DNA from: Diploptera punctata
Lineage: Eukaryota > Arthropoda > Insecta > Blattodea > Blaberidae
Direction: 5' to 3'
NCBI GenBank assembly: GCA_030220185.1
Contig: JASPKZ010009904.1
Location: forward strand, 35,381 to 99,380
Length of the DNA stretch: 64,000 nt
Each line of letters starts with the position of its first letter. The stretch's first letter is position 1. This document shows, piece by piece, positions 20,823 through 31,899 of this stretch. The notes below the pieces were generated by a model. The model was not told where the DNA came from, searched no databases, and worked only from the letters and a program-made list of their open reading frames with translations. Position numbers and translations under genes: made by a program.

Positions 20823-21054
20823 ATGCCCCGTTTTAATTTGGAATTTGGAATATTTATGGAGTTATTATATGAGTTTACTGGTGGAGTCGCTCCAGCATTT
20901 ATTTACCTTGGAGTTAATGAAACCACCGAAATCTTAACAGAGCTGTTTGAAGTTAATAAAATATGCCTGAACATGGACAAATCATGGCCAGGCCTTGACG
21001 CACCGGCTCTTAGAGGTGTACTAGCCAGCGGAATAGCCTTCTTATTTTACCAGT
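20823..21054 (+). CDS. possible exon of an ABCA-type transporter (host gene)
   Basis: An open frame reads MPRFNLEFGIFMELLYEF, an ~45-residue stretch with a cysteine (KICLNMDKSWPG), then ALRGVLASGIAFLFYQFVSI, a hydrophobic segment. ABCA lipid transporters have this order just before the second ATPase domain: an FPRFNLxxG-type motif at the end of the membrane domain, a Cys-containing loop, a W..PG(I/L)GR-type motif and a last helix. The exon would end at 21054 before GTGAGTATA, a good 5' splice site; the 3' site is unclear (the frame is open from about 20793). Codon usage and lack of frame breaks differ from the decayed frames around it. The neighbouring exons are not visible. Alternatives are a retrocopy fragment or chance. 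The family call is from memory of motifs only. Confidence 0.38.
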
Positions 21055-21079
21055 TTGTGAGTATATTTATGGAATAAGA

Positions 21080-22499
21080 CCATTTGTTATCTACGCGTAT
21101 CGTCCATTCTAGGATCGTGTTTCTTGACCACTGTATGTTGAGTGTAAGGGATTGCGATTTTGCTTATTGACTAGCATTTGATTAATGATTTTTGCCAGTT
21201 CATGTAGGGATGCAACATCGCTCATAAAAAAACTTCTATGTTAGAACATCGTTGTTTTGGGGAAAAAAATTAAAAACACAAAAGAATGTTGAAAATATTT
21301 ATTAATATTTTATTTCGCAAAATATAATTTAAAAACAACAGGCATCGGTGAAAGCATTTGCACTTAGGAATATAAATGTCAGTATTCATTCCTTGTTCTT
21401 TGGTCTCAGTACTATTTGTCTGGGTTTAACGGTCAGCGATAATTATAATTTCAGGCTGACTTTTATTTTCCTCGGTTTCCCCTTCTGGCTGAGTGGGAAT
21501 CGGATTTCCTAGTCAATGTTCGAACTCGATTTTTTTTTTATCGCTAGGCTTCGATTTTTTCAGAGCTGTAGATTTTTGGAGATTTGTTTTCCGTTTTGGA
21601 TTTTTTTGGCTATCAAGTTGAAGGGCAGCTGACTACTCTCACTGATTTATTAAGTCTCACGGCAGCATGAGCGGGCACAAGTGGGACTGCCTGAAGCTGT
21701 TGGGGCGTCGCTGGGGATATGCGTCTGTAATCCTCTATTTTAACTTTGTAATAATAGAGATGCTTTACTCTAAGGACCTCGCAGACAGTGGGTCCATTCA
21801 GGAAAATTGGCATAAAACGACATTGTAAAGGTAATGACACCATGAAGAGACCTGCTAAACAGTGGATAAATAAAAATAACCCATCAATGAAACAGGCGTC
21901 GCAAGTTATTTATTTTCTTGAAGATAGTCTATGTCTAATACGTGATTAATTTATTGTCTTATTTATGTTGCCTGTGCAGTTACAACATTTATGATATTTA
22001 TGAAAATTACACTTACTACCCTGTGCAAACATTCTCAGGCATAAGAAAACATGTTACATAAAACATGAATAATAGGTTTGTTTGCAACATACTGTTGAAT
22101 CGTAATGTTTGTTTTTCATATAAAGTTAACATAAGCATGTAATTGAAATTCTTTAAAAAAAAGAGAAGAAATTCTTGACGAGCTAAAAACGACTGATGCT
22201 AATAGTAAATAAGTGCTTTATGTCTCCAATATAAACAATGCATTGTTACATAAATTGGCTGATTACACGTAACAAAAACGATAATAGCAACAAACATTTT
22301 TACATGAAGGCCATATTACATATCACGACAGGCTATAAAAAGTTTAAAAGTTTATTAAATAACTTCATGTAGATCATTCTGACAATCGATTAGTACATCC
22401 TTAACAACTTAATTATGCAGTTTAAAATAAGTGAAATAAAACAAAGATCTCTACTTAAAAGATTATTCATATTATTAGTTATTTAAAGACATAATCTTC
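21080..22499. other. no clear feature; one short minus-strand frame
   Basis: Mostly AT-rich, possibly intronic if 20823-21054 is an exon. A 76-codon minus-strand frame at 21843-21613 (RRISPATPQQLQAVPLVPAH) lies in a local GC-richer patch. I do not recognise it. Confidence 0.35.
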
Positions 22500-22504
22500 G
22501 AAAC

Positions 22505-23995
22505 CTAACTCACTGGCACTATCGAACCTATAGGTCAATGGTCACGCCGATATAAGTTCTCCATAAAACCCTATCTAGAGATAATGCTTTCTAAGCATCC
22601 CCTGTATAATTTACCTTCCTCAAATCATGGTTAATATAATTCTCCCACCTCATTCGTGGTCTATCTACTGGGCGCATTCCCCATGGTTTCCCTTCAAGTA
22701 TTTTGTAAGTCCCTCTTTCTCTCCCTATTTGTGCCACATGACCTGCCCACCGTAATCTACGAGACTTAACCGTTTTTATTATATCTGATTCTCCATAGAA
22801 AGCATGTAGCTCACTGCTTTGTTTTTTTTTTCTCACCGTCTGTTCGTCTCTCTTTGATCCAAAAACTTTCCTAAGAACTCTATTCTCATATACTCGTAAT
22901 ATTTTCTCCTTCCTTAAAGTAAGACCCAATGTTTCGTAGACACATAATTCGAAGAATAACAATATTACATATTTTCAGTTTAACGTTTGTTAGTGAAGCT
23001 GTGATGACAATGCGTAATAGCATGCATTTCCAGAATTGAACTCCTGTGCTTAATTTATATATGTACCTCATTCCTGATGTTATTATTGTTTAAGTTCTTT
23101 AACTCAACTATTTCTTCAAAATTTCTCTCATTTGTCATTAGCTTTCCATTTCCATTATATAATGTATTTCTACGTGTGACCATACATCTAGTTTTATTGA
23201 TATTTACATCCAGTCCTAATTTCTTAGCGTTACTCAATAGTGTGTGCGTGTGTCCTTTAGTATCCCCTCGCGATCGGCCAATAGTACTACATCATCAGCA
23301 TAAACTAACAGCTTATTAATACCATTGAGTTGTAGGCCTTCTTCATCCTCTAGAGATTTGATGGCGTGCTCTAGTACAAAATTAAATAGTAGATGAGATA
23401 GTGCTTCTCCTTGCTTCAACCCATTCTGGATTTCAGAAGTGTCTGAAAACTGTTTTCCTACATGCACCCTACTCTTGTTTCATTTAGACACATTTGAATA
23501 AGTCTAACTTTTCAGGATTTCGAAGTCCATTAGGATATAACTTTTTCCTCTTAATTGAATAGTGTGTCTTTTTGATGTCTACATATAGTTGATGTGTAGT
23601 GCCATTACATTCCCATTTATTTTTTAAAATCTGTCTTATACTAAAAATCTGATATGTTGTAGATCCGTTTCTTCTAAATCTACATTGATAATCTCCTATT
23701 ATGTCATTAACATAGGGAGTAAGTTAAAGAACTAATATATTTGTTAGAATTTTGTACGAAGTTGAAAGTAATGAGATGCCCCTGTAGTATGCATATCTCC
23801 TTTCTTATAGATTGGTACGACAATATATTCTTTCCATTCATTTGGAAGAGCTTCCCCCCCCCAAATCATACTATGCAACTTACGCATCGTTCGCCAATCA
23901 CTCAGACTCCAAGCCGACTTGCTCCCAAGTCTACGGAAATATTGTGTCCAACTACGCAAAATTTTCCACTTGGCAATTTTTTTTCTAAGTCCCAA
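22505..23995 (-). mobile_element. RTE-like LINE (MNLRVR family), 5'-truncated copy
   Basis: The 3' ~1.5 kb of the element on the minus strand, ending at 22505 with the CCTATAGGTTCGATAGTGCC signature. It extends further 5' than the 14573 copy. Confidence 0.88.
22591..23995 (-). pseudogene. RTE-like reverse transcriptase, broken
   Basis: Pieces on the minus strand: 23995-23744 with ALPNEWKEYIVVPIYKKGD (first block); 23700-23470 in several frames with NYRGISL-like and QCGFRRN-like remnants; 23467-23234 with GLKQGEALSHLLFNFVLEHA and YADDVVLLADREG (catalytic Asp pair); 23237-23055 with LGLDVNINKTRCMVTRRNTL; 22962-22591 with YETLGLTLRKEKILRVYENR, RRLRWAGHVAQIGRERGTYK and RPRMRWENYINHDLRKVNY. At least five breaks. 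The PQGxxLSP-type motif is degraded to GEALSH. Confidence 0.85.
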
Positions 23996-24009
23996 GTTTT
24001 TAAGGCGAA

Positions 24010-24165
24010 TGTCGCCAACTAGGATTCCTAATATAGTTCTTCGGTATCGCCTACGAGGACGACGACCTGGACGTCCACAAAAACGACTTTAAATTCTGAA
24101 TAGTTGAGACTGAAACAGGTCAACATTGGCCTAAATTCATGAATGGTATATGACGATGATACCTT
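24010..24165 (+). mobile_element. LINE 3'-end fragment
   Basis: Contains a RYRLRGRRPGRPQ-like stretch and ends GAGACTGAAACAGGTCAACA..TGACGATGATAC, the same end as the LINE fragment at 56700-57195 (GAGACCGAAACAGGTCAACA). Confidence 0.6.
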
Positions 24166-25205
24166 CTTTCATTAAAATGGATAGTGATTTTAGAGACACT
24201 CTGTATTATTGTTTTAAAGATAACCCAATCACTTTTGTATGAGGTGAAAAACTCGGTATAGCAATAACAAGAGTTCATTGTTTTGCAAAACTGAAGTTTC
24301 GAGTTAATTTGAAGTGTTATCCAACCTTAACCGTATTAAGTTTTGAATGTTTGCTTTATGGGGCGACAGAGTGTATCTTGCTGTAATTACATTGTTATTC
24401 TGGAAAGAAGTTTTGGTGCTTCGCTTTGATCATGGTATACAATGCTGAGGTAATTATATTTTCTACATGAAAGTAACTGAAATCGTTATAGAAGCACAAT
24501 TAGCAAAGATAACAATGTTATGACAACAAATTTCCGTCTCTATTGAACTCCACTTCTTCACAAGAGAGGATGCTTGGTTACAGTATGGACCGACTTTCAT
24601 AATTTCACAAGGAACCGCTTTTCTACAAACATTTGTGGCAAATCAATGTTTAGATAGAATCTTTCCACTCTTGCATAAATATTATTTTATACCTTCTTTA
24701 TTCTTTAGAGTCAACAATCTTAAAAAAAATGTATATTAAATGCTTTTTTGCACTATGTAACTAATATTGAATACTTACTGTTATTGTTGATGTGCATTCG
24801 TAATTTGACATCCCCGCATACAATCTTGGTTGCTAAGAAAAAAAATCTCAATACTTTAAAATGACCAAAATCACTTGTGCGGTAAGTAAAAACATTTATT
24901 TTGAAATATTGATAGTGATACTGCAATTTGTATTAATTTCGCTATTAATTCATCACATCCAGCTCTCCACGCCTCTTCTATTTCATCATCACTTCACATA
25001 TCGTCTAAAACTTTCTCCATAATCAGAAATACTCGTAAATCCCAAATCAAATTGGTTTTACAGTTTTAACAAATATAAGATGGCGACATGACCAACAATA
25101 TTTATTATTTCACCATAGCAACACATATAGCCGATTCACCTTCTGAAATCTAACATTTATCTTCAATTATATTTATTAAGCAGATACAAAAAGAATGGCT
25201 GAGTT
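24166..25205. other. no clear feature
   Basis: No repeat match. A plus-strand GCGGTAAGTAA donor-like site at about 24877 and a minus-strand SDDEIEEAWRAGCDELIAKL frame (about 25000-24890, after a stop) were noted, but neither is supported as a gene. Confidence 0.35.
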
Positions 25206-25206
25206 A

Positions 25207-25265
25207 AGGAAAGAGTGGAGAATGTTGAGTTTCCAGTGAAAGACCTGCTCTTGGGCAGAACACTA
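25207..25265 (+). mobile_element. SINE family C, tail fragment
   Basis: CCAGTGAAAGACCTGCTC..GGGCAGAACACTATGAAT matches the C1 tail (CAGTGAAGGACCTGCC..GGGTAGAATTACTATGAAT). Confidence 0.55.
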
Positions 25266-25275
25266 TGAATTAATA

Positions 25276-25703
25276 TTTATTAATATTATAATTACAAAGA
25301 AATAAACGTTATATCAGTCAAAGCATACATTTATTGTGTCGACGTTTCAATCTCCTTATGTGAGATCATTTTCAAGACATGGTTGTTTATAAATTTATTG
25401 TACATAGTTACCATCACCAAAACAATTTTTTTTATAATTATATTTATACAAATTTAAATGAATAAATTAATTTTTTAAATATATGTATACAAATTTAGGT
25501 ATTAATAAATTTAAAATTCATTTAAATTTGTATACATATATTTAAAACAATTAATTGTCTTGGTGATGGTAACTATGTACAATAAATTTATAAACAACCA
25601 TGTCTTGAAAATGATCTCACATAAGGAGATTGAAACGTCGACACAATAAATGTATGCTTTGACTGATATAACGTTTATTTCTTTGTAATTATAATATTAA
25701 TTA
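25276..25703. mobile_element. 428-bp inverted repeat, Penelope-like terminal-repeat candidate
   Basis: Two arms of about 150 bp (25277-25428 and 25553-25703) are near-identical inverted copies; a further ~60 bp toward the centre is partly inverted. Each arm carries CATGTCTTGAAAATGATCTC, a short loop, then GGAGATTGAAACGTCGACAC. The GAAACGTC end after a small stem resembles the 3' core of hammerhead motifs in Penelope-like element repeats, though the upstream CTGATGA core is not conserved. No frame inside. Alternatively it is a foldback MITE. Confidence 0.75.
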
Positions 25704-25984
25704 CTCTCAGTGAAAAATATTTTTAAAATAAAATAAATACACACAGTGAAAAAAAAAATAGTATGCAATACTCATGTGGTAAACACATAACGGAATCTCG
25801 GGGGAAAAAAACTCGGCACAAGCGCCTCGGTTTTTTAAACTTTTCCTGGATCCATATCATGTGTTACCACATTCGTATCTCAATATGCTATTATCTTACT
25901 AAATATTTGTTCGAGCTTAACATTTTTATTTAACCCCAGTTTCATTTGTATAGGCTAAATATATTTCTATTTATTTCGAACTTA

Positions 25985-26104
25985 TTTTATTTATTTATTT
26001 AAGAGGTTTCATAATGTTTCATAACATCTTCCTGCGCCTAATTAATCTACTGTCATTCTCCACATCTTTCTGTTTTTCTAATCACCATAGTCCAATCCTT
26101 TTTC
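25985..26104 (-). mobile_element. LINE 3'-end fragment
   Basis: Homologous to the older LINE at 5058-5110/8083-8200: ATTTATTTAAGAGGTTTCAT, ATGTTTCATAACATC, CTGTCATTCTCCACATC. It also shows what the 5111-8082 target looked like before insertion. Confidence 0.65.
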
Positions 26105-26435
26105 CTGCCTAGGGCTACAGGTATTGCTGCCTTGCAGTTAGGCTTTGCTTCGTCAAGGGCTAATAGAAGAGGACCTTGATTAAAATCTCCTGATTCTCCA
26201 GGTTAGGAGTTGACGCATCAGCATGATCCCTGTTCGTTTGGAACATTGTAAATTGCTAAAAAGCTCAATAAATTAAATGCAGGTCACGAGAAAAAAATAT
26301 TAATCATGATTTCAGGGATGCGAATTATAAAGAAATTATTGGAAAACATTAGCTCGGGATATGGTTGTATGGAGATCACTTGTCTGCGCGGCCGTGAACT
26401 CTGAGTTCGATAGGGCCAGTGAGTTAGTTAAGGAC
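26105..26435 (+). mobile_element. RTE-like element with the middle deleted (5' end joined to 3' end)
   Basis: 26105-26290 matches the 5' region seen at 33825-34100 (CTAGGGCTACAGGTATTGCT, CCTTGATTAAAATCTCCTGA, TCTCCAGGTTAGGAGTTGA). It then joins the family's extreme 3' end: ATTAATCATGATTTCAGGGA, TTAGCTCGGGATATGG, and TGAGTTCGATAGGGCCAGTG. Everything between, nearly the whole protein, is missing. Confidence 0.7.
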
Positions 26436-27180
26436 GCAATATTAATCTATATGATACAAATTTAGATTGGATTTCTTAATATAGACTATCATATTACATA
26501 ACAGCGTGAAAGGTAGGCCTATATGCCTATGTTGTTATACTGTAAACATGTAAATGAAATTGCACAGCAATTTCTAGTTGAATTTGCATAATCCTGACAT
26601 TTTATGCATACTTCAGAGAAATCAAGTAAAAGTATGTATTATATACAATTAAGTTTTTTTCTAGAGCTATTACTAAATTATCATATTGCGAAATTTTATT
26701 ATTGTTTGTCGAAGAAAACGAATTCCAATGACTGTTATTAAAGAAAACTTAGGCCGCATTCAAGGCCACTACAATTTTTTGCACTAACTCTTTAGCTGGG
26801 AGGCGGAATCTTACGTAATATGCATGAAAATATACTCCTGTAATTTATTGTTCAAAGTACGATAATGTTTCTTTCGACTAACCTGTTGGACTCTTGAACA
26901 CATTTCACATTTTAAAAGCTTTTCATGACGATACTTTCGTAAATACTCTAAAGTCAAAACACTCAATATTTTGAAAGGTAGCATTAATAAGCAGTATTAT
27001 AATTATGTTAAAATGCTGTTGAACCAGAGTTACACGTTTGTCAAGGTGAAGAAAAATAATTCTTACAACTCAGTATTACTCACAAATCAGATTTAAATAT
27101 TAAGTCATATTTTAGCTCTTCTGATAGAATACAGGTGAAATATATTAATATTGATACATAAGTTTATTAGATTTAAACCT
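26436..27180. other. no recognisable feature
   Basis: AT-rich, no repeat match. Confidence 0.4.
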
Positions 27181-27560
27181 CTTCTTAAGCCCTTTCCTTC
27201 CCGTACCGGGAATGGGACACTACCTAACGGGAAGTTATTGGGATCAAGTTAATTTAGTTTCGCTCATTTACCCATAGATGTCAGCGAGTGATAGGGAGTC
27301 GCCTCGATGAGACATCTTGTGGATAACGAAGATATTACTGGATAGGAAACGGTCCGTAAATTTTATACAGAAGCCTTTTTATTCAGGCTTGTGGTTCTTT
27401 ACGAGCTTGAAAATCTTCAGCGGGCTTGAAGTCCCTCACGGAGGACGTGTTCCTTGGATTTTTCCGACCTAAAATTCTATCGACCACGGCCGGGTTTGAA
27501 CCCACGTCCCTCGGAACTAGAAGCAAAGAACATAACCACTGGCCCACCGCGGCCAATTTT
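27181..27560 (-). mobile_element. SINE family B, longest copy
   Basis: Minus-strand head 27560-27480: GGCCGCGGTGGGCCAGTGGT (A box within) and GGGTTCAAACCCGG (B box). The body follows (CGATAGAATTTTAGGTCGG, ACTTCAAGCCCGCTGAAGAT). The stretch 27370-27181 (CATCGAGGCGACTCCC, CGCTGACATCTATGGG) has weak similarity to 35560-35710, so it is probably the 3' body. Confidence 0.75.
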
Positions 27561-28549
27561 TTAAAGAACAAAAATACTATAATCTAAACATAGAATTATT
27601 CAAATGTGCATCGATTTCATTTATTGTTAGTTTCTTGAATTTATAAACCTTTGCTGGAAAACGGGTTCTGTTCCAGATGAATGGAAGGACGCAATAACTG
27701 TTCCGATATTTAAAAAAGGAAACAGAAGAGAATGTACAAATTATAGAGGAATAAGTTTATTAAATTCAGCTTATAAGATATATGCAAAAATGTTACCATA
27801 TAGAATAAGTAAAATAGCTGAAACAATATTACGTGAGGAACAAAATGGATTTAGAAAGGGTAGGTCAGCTATAGATTGCGTTTTTACAATGGCCCAATTG
27901 ATAGAAAAAAGAAAAGAATTTAATTTCCCACGTATATAGCTTTTGTTGAATATACTAAAGCATTTGATAGTGTAAGTAGAAATAAATTATGGAACATACT
28001 AGAAATGAAAGGAATTCCTCAACACCTTATAAGAGCCATTCAGAGTTTATATATAGAAACAAATTTAAAATAGACTGCGGAGATAAAATTAGTAAACAAA
28101 ACATAGAAATAAACCAGGGAGTTAGACAAGGGTGTCCATTGTCACCAGTATTATTTAATCTATACTTGGACCATGTCATAAATTAATGGCAAGAACAAAT
28201 TAATATTAATAGTGTATTGACAACTCTGCTTTTTTGCAGACGATCAAGTAATAATGACATCAGAAAATGCTTTACAACAATTCCTTTATACTTTAAATAA
28301 TATCTCTCTAAAATACAATTTAAGAATACCTACATCTAAATAAAAAATATTAGCTCTGAAAGAAAAAGGTGCAATAAGAACAAACATATTGATAAACAAT
28401 GTAATTATTACCAAGTTCAGAATTTTAATTATTTGAGATGTCATTTAGGCAGTGACAGAAATTTAGATAAACATACTAAAATACAACGATTCAATTATAT
28501 ATGTGGCACAATTAACCCACTTTATTGAACAAGACTAGAAAATAAACTA

Positions 28550-29220
28550 CAGTGTGATTATAAAGTCCCAGTACATTTTAAAGAAATCGCATACATATCG
28601 TATTTCTGTTACAGCCACTCGAAATATACAAATATGTTCACCATTGAAGAGCGGATAGAGATTGTTGCTGCGCGTTTAAGAGGCCAGTCGTACGAAGAAG
28701 TTAGAGACTGATTCCAAAGGAAACCCTTACGGGAGATGTGTATCTTGATATGTTGAACTTTTCTTACAGCCACAGTTAGAGCAAGATGGTATCATTAATA
28801 CAGTGGTGTTGAAGCAAGATGGAGCACCACCACACTTTGCTCTGGCTATACGCGGGTATCTCAATGACAGGTTTCTCAAAAGGTGGATTGGAAGGACATC
28901 TCCTCGTATCTGGGCACCTCGTTCGCCAGACCTCGCACCCCTGGACTTTTTTGCTTGGGGATTCATCAAGAAATATGTCTACAGAACCAAGTTTCCTAAT
29001 CTGCAAGTGCTGAAAGAACGCATGCGCCAAGCGAGTGAAATGATTACAGAGGATATATTGGTGCATGTTTTCCGGGCGACGGTGCGTCTTTGGGGAACAT
29101 GTTTTGAGATTGATGGAGATTATGTTGAACACTAACTTGATAGTAGAAACTACCTTATAATTCTTGTTTTATTTGCGCTACGTTATCCACAAAATGTACT
29201 GGGACTTTATAATCACACTG
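28550..29220 (+). mobile_element. mariner-type deletion derivative, perfect 30-bp inverted ends
   Basis: Ends are identical 30-bp inverted repeats starting CAGTGTGATTATAAAGTCCC. TA at 28548-28549 and 29221-29222. At 671 bp it is about half the length of a full element. It inserted into the 27625-29620 LINE and is therefore younger than it. Perfect ends suggest recent mobilisation by a related transposase elsewhere in the genome. Confidence 0.95.
28634..29135 (+). pseudogene. mariner-type transposase with internal deletion
   Basis: 28634-28720 encodes the N-terminal helix-turn-helix start, MFTIEERIEIVAARLRGQSY, then a stop. Near 28725 the frame jumps to LTGDVYLDMLNF-like sequence, normally well past the first catalytic Asp, so about half the protein is deleted. 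28803-29132 is open: KQDGAPPHFALAIRGYL (second Asp), KRWIGR, PRSPDLAPLDFFAWGFIKK (third Asp), ending FEIDGDYVEH. I count 41 residues between the second and third Asp, compared with about 46 in the relatives at 13897 and 53319. Confidence 0.88.
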
Positions 29221-29739
29221 TATTTTGAAGTTTTACAAAGTATTGGCATTCCATCTCTTTCTATGGATGTGAAACCTGGACATTAACAAATGCAGATAGT
29301 AAACAAATAGAGGCTGCTGAAATGAAGATGTTGAGAGCAATAGCAGGATACCAAAGGACCGATAAAAAGAAAAACGAAGATATAAGAACAGAACTTAATA
29401 TATTTAATCTCTGTGAAAGAATAAAATATTATCAAAATGCTTATCTTCAGCACGTATTACGAATGAATGAACAGCGCATACCAAGAAGAATGTATAATTA
29501 TAAACCAAAAGGGAGAAGAATGTTGGGAAGACCATTGAAGAGATGGAAGGACCAATTCGATCTATAATGAGATCGGAACAGACCATTGGGCTTAATCATT
29601 GTTGTTGATGATGATGACAAAATACTTTCAATTATGAACAGGACTGAAATAGTATAGCAGGCACTAACCCTATACTTACAAGGAAACTGTCAATAATTGC
29701 ATGTCGAAACCTACCTTGAAATTCTTCCAGTGAATGGTT

Positions 29740-30110
29740 GTGGTATGCCAATGAGTGTCCAAAAAAGTTATGTCTTTTTAACTACAAGACATTAAAATCG
29801 AGCGCCAAATCTCTCATTTAAACTATAAGGAAATAATACAACTCCGGAATTGGTATATTGGATAACCCTCACTCTCTGCTGTCCGGCCCGCGCCCCGCTT
29901 CACTCCATTCCGCTCTATTCAAGCAGGAAAGTCCAGTTGCTTCGCGCAGTTGATTGCCATTGGTGGATTCTGGCTACGATTTCTATGCCTTGCAGTTATA
30001 AAGCGGCTTTTTTTACACAGCCTGGATACATCTTTACGCTTCTCTGGGAGAAATTTTAAGGTAGCTTTCGGCATGCAGTGGTTGACAGTTCCCTTGTTAG
30101 TTTAGCACAA
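29740..30110 (+). repeat. repeat R6, second copy, partly inverted
   Basis: 29785-29945 is the reverse complement of the R6 unit (CGCCAAATCTCTCATTTAAA, GGATAACCCTCAC, CCGCGCC). 30000-30105 matches 18236-18340 in direct orientation (AAGCGGC, TTCGGCATGCAGTGGTTGAC). So R6 is either palindromic or this copy is rearranged. Confidence 0.65.
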
Positions 30111-31565
30111 ACTGGAGTTTAAATTTAATTAAAATTCTTCCAAGAAACGCCCATAAAACTACTGAAGCTTATTGTAATATAGAATCAGGAGTTGATTCAT
30201 AATAAAAATTAACTGAAAAAAATATATTAATACAGTAGGCCTGTATTTCTTGTAACTTCACATAAAATAAATAAAATAAAAACATTGTGGTTCTGAACTT
30301 GTAGGTTCACATCTCAACATGGTATAAGAAATTCCTAAATATGTAGCTATTTCAATTTTCGTTTTATGTGGATTAGCGTCCACGTCTCTTATACATTTTA
30401 TTTTCTGGTCAAGTCTTTCTATTCTTCATACTAGATCAAACCAAACTGAAAAATAATCACTCTTTTATTTCCATTATAGAATATAGCTGCCGGCATCTTT
30501 TTATTCCCAATTGTTCCAACGAAAGTGCGTCTTGTGTTAAAAAATTTGCACTTTTCAGCACATGGTTATCGCGCAATCTTAATTGCATTATTGTTCCCAT
30601 GGAAGTGATTATCAAATCTGAAAAAAAAAATCTGTATTTAAGTTTTTATCTTTTGAATTAAACAGAATACAGTTCTGAGGCCTGTATATTTAAATAAATG
30701 TGAATTTAGTTAAACTCAAAATGGTTATGATATGGTATCTGTGACTGTGTTCAATTGTCTTTCCAGATGGAATAAATAATCTCCCTGTTTCAAAATGTAA
30801 AAGAACAAGCTATTCTGTTAGGTACTAGTTTGTGTGTCTTAAATCTAAAACTATTTTTTCATAATTGTTTTTGACAAGGATCAACTTCGCATATAATATT
30901 TTGCAGAAGATAATTTTATAGGTTTAAATAATATTCCCTTTTTAAAAGTTTTATCTTTTGTAAATGAATTGTTGATATTTCCTGTTCTAATCTTTCATTA
31001 TGATTTTGTAAAAGTAAAAAAACTTGTTATAGGAGATTCTGGATTTTTCATAATTTTTTTAAAGATTCATATTGATATCGAATAGATTTTAAATGTTGAA
31101 TCGCTTTATTGGAAGTAATAGCCTTAATCCTACGAGCATGCTGTATAGTGAGTTGATCTGTTAGGCTGTGTTCTCGTTCAACATGTTATCGTTTCTTGTT
31201 TCCTTCATTTTTAAAAGTTTTGAGAATAAACATATCTATTTATATATCTATACTTTTATTATGTTATTCCCGGTACAAATTTCTCGCCTTTTCTGCATTC
31301 TTTATTAAATTAAAGTTCTATTTTTTTTTTTGCATTTTTTCACACCTTTAATTTCTTCATTTTATAATTATCAATGTTATTAAGGACTGCCTGACTCAAA
31401 AAACAGGTAAAAAACTCACTAAATATTCCCTTACAGACAGTATAATATATGACCATGTTCCAGGTATACTTTTATTATTCTATTATATTTGCAATTTCTT
31501 TACCAAGCCATTTACTTAATAAAATTATAGGTTATTATTATTATTACAATTATTTTTTTTGTTCT
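30111..31565. other. no recognisable feature
   Basis: Very AT-rich 1.45 kb with no repeat match or credible frame. Confidence 0.45.
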
Positions 31566-31632
31566 TTTCTTGTCAACTCTATATTGTATAGCCTAAGCCT
31601 GTTCAACTCTATATTGTATAGCCTAAGCTGTT
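31566..31632. repeat. short tandem duplication (~32 bp x 2)
   Basis: CAACTCTATATTGTATAGCC TAAGC occurs twice in a row, differing at one base. Confidence 0.85.
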
Positions 31633-31899
31633 ATGTATTATTAATCGACTTTAAAATTAATAATCTATATATCTATAAAGTTTTCTTATCATACCATATT
31701 AAGCTTGCATTGCTCAATGTTAAAGATTTAATTATAACATCTATAAAGCGTCACTGCTATAAAGTAAAAATAAATATTCTCTTTAATTTGCTTACTTGTT
31801 ATAGTCAGCTACTAGATGGCAGTGAGACAGTGTTCTCGCGACATCTAGTATAAGGAGAGTATAATACATATATAAGAAAAATAAGTGTTTTGAATTGGA

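Larger units (their letters stand above)
27630..29567 (+). pseudogene. LINE reverse transcriptase, broken
   Basis: 27650-27940 reads CWKTGSVPDEWKDAITVPIF, NYRGISLLNSAYKIYAKML and EEQNGFRKGRSAIDCVF. A stop and shift at about 27940 precede AFVEYTKAFDSVSRNKLWNI. 27989-28186 holds INQGVRQGCPLSPVLFNLYL. A further shift leads to FADDQVIMTSENALQQFL (catalytic Asp pair, about 28240) and a decayed stretch up to 28549. After the mariner, the protein resumes with SFYGCETWTLTNADSKQIEA and, at 29322-29567, MLRAIAGYQRTDKKKNEDIR, QHVLRMNEQRIPRRMYNYKP and GRPLKRWKDQFDL. No endonuclease is present. Confidence 0.85.
27625..29620 (+). mobile_element. LINE (second RTE-like family), 5'-truncated, with a mariner inside
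   Basis: Runs from the start of the reverse transcriptase to the 3' end, which is GATCGGAACAGACC followed by a GATGATGATGA run. The mariner at 28550-29220 splits it. The same 3' end occurs inverted at 50460-50568. Confidence 0.88.

Noticed and set aside
24840..25025. Host exon with GCGGTAAGT donor on plus, or SDDEIEEAWRAGCDEL frame on minus
   Set aside because: The plus frame is only seven codons and the minus frame has an in-frame stop after eight codons. No supporting motif; noted only in case RNA data exist.
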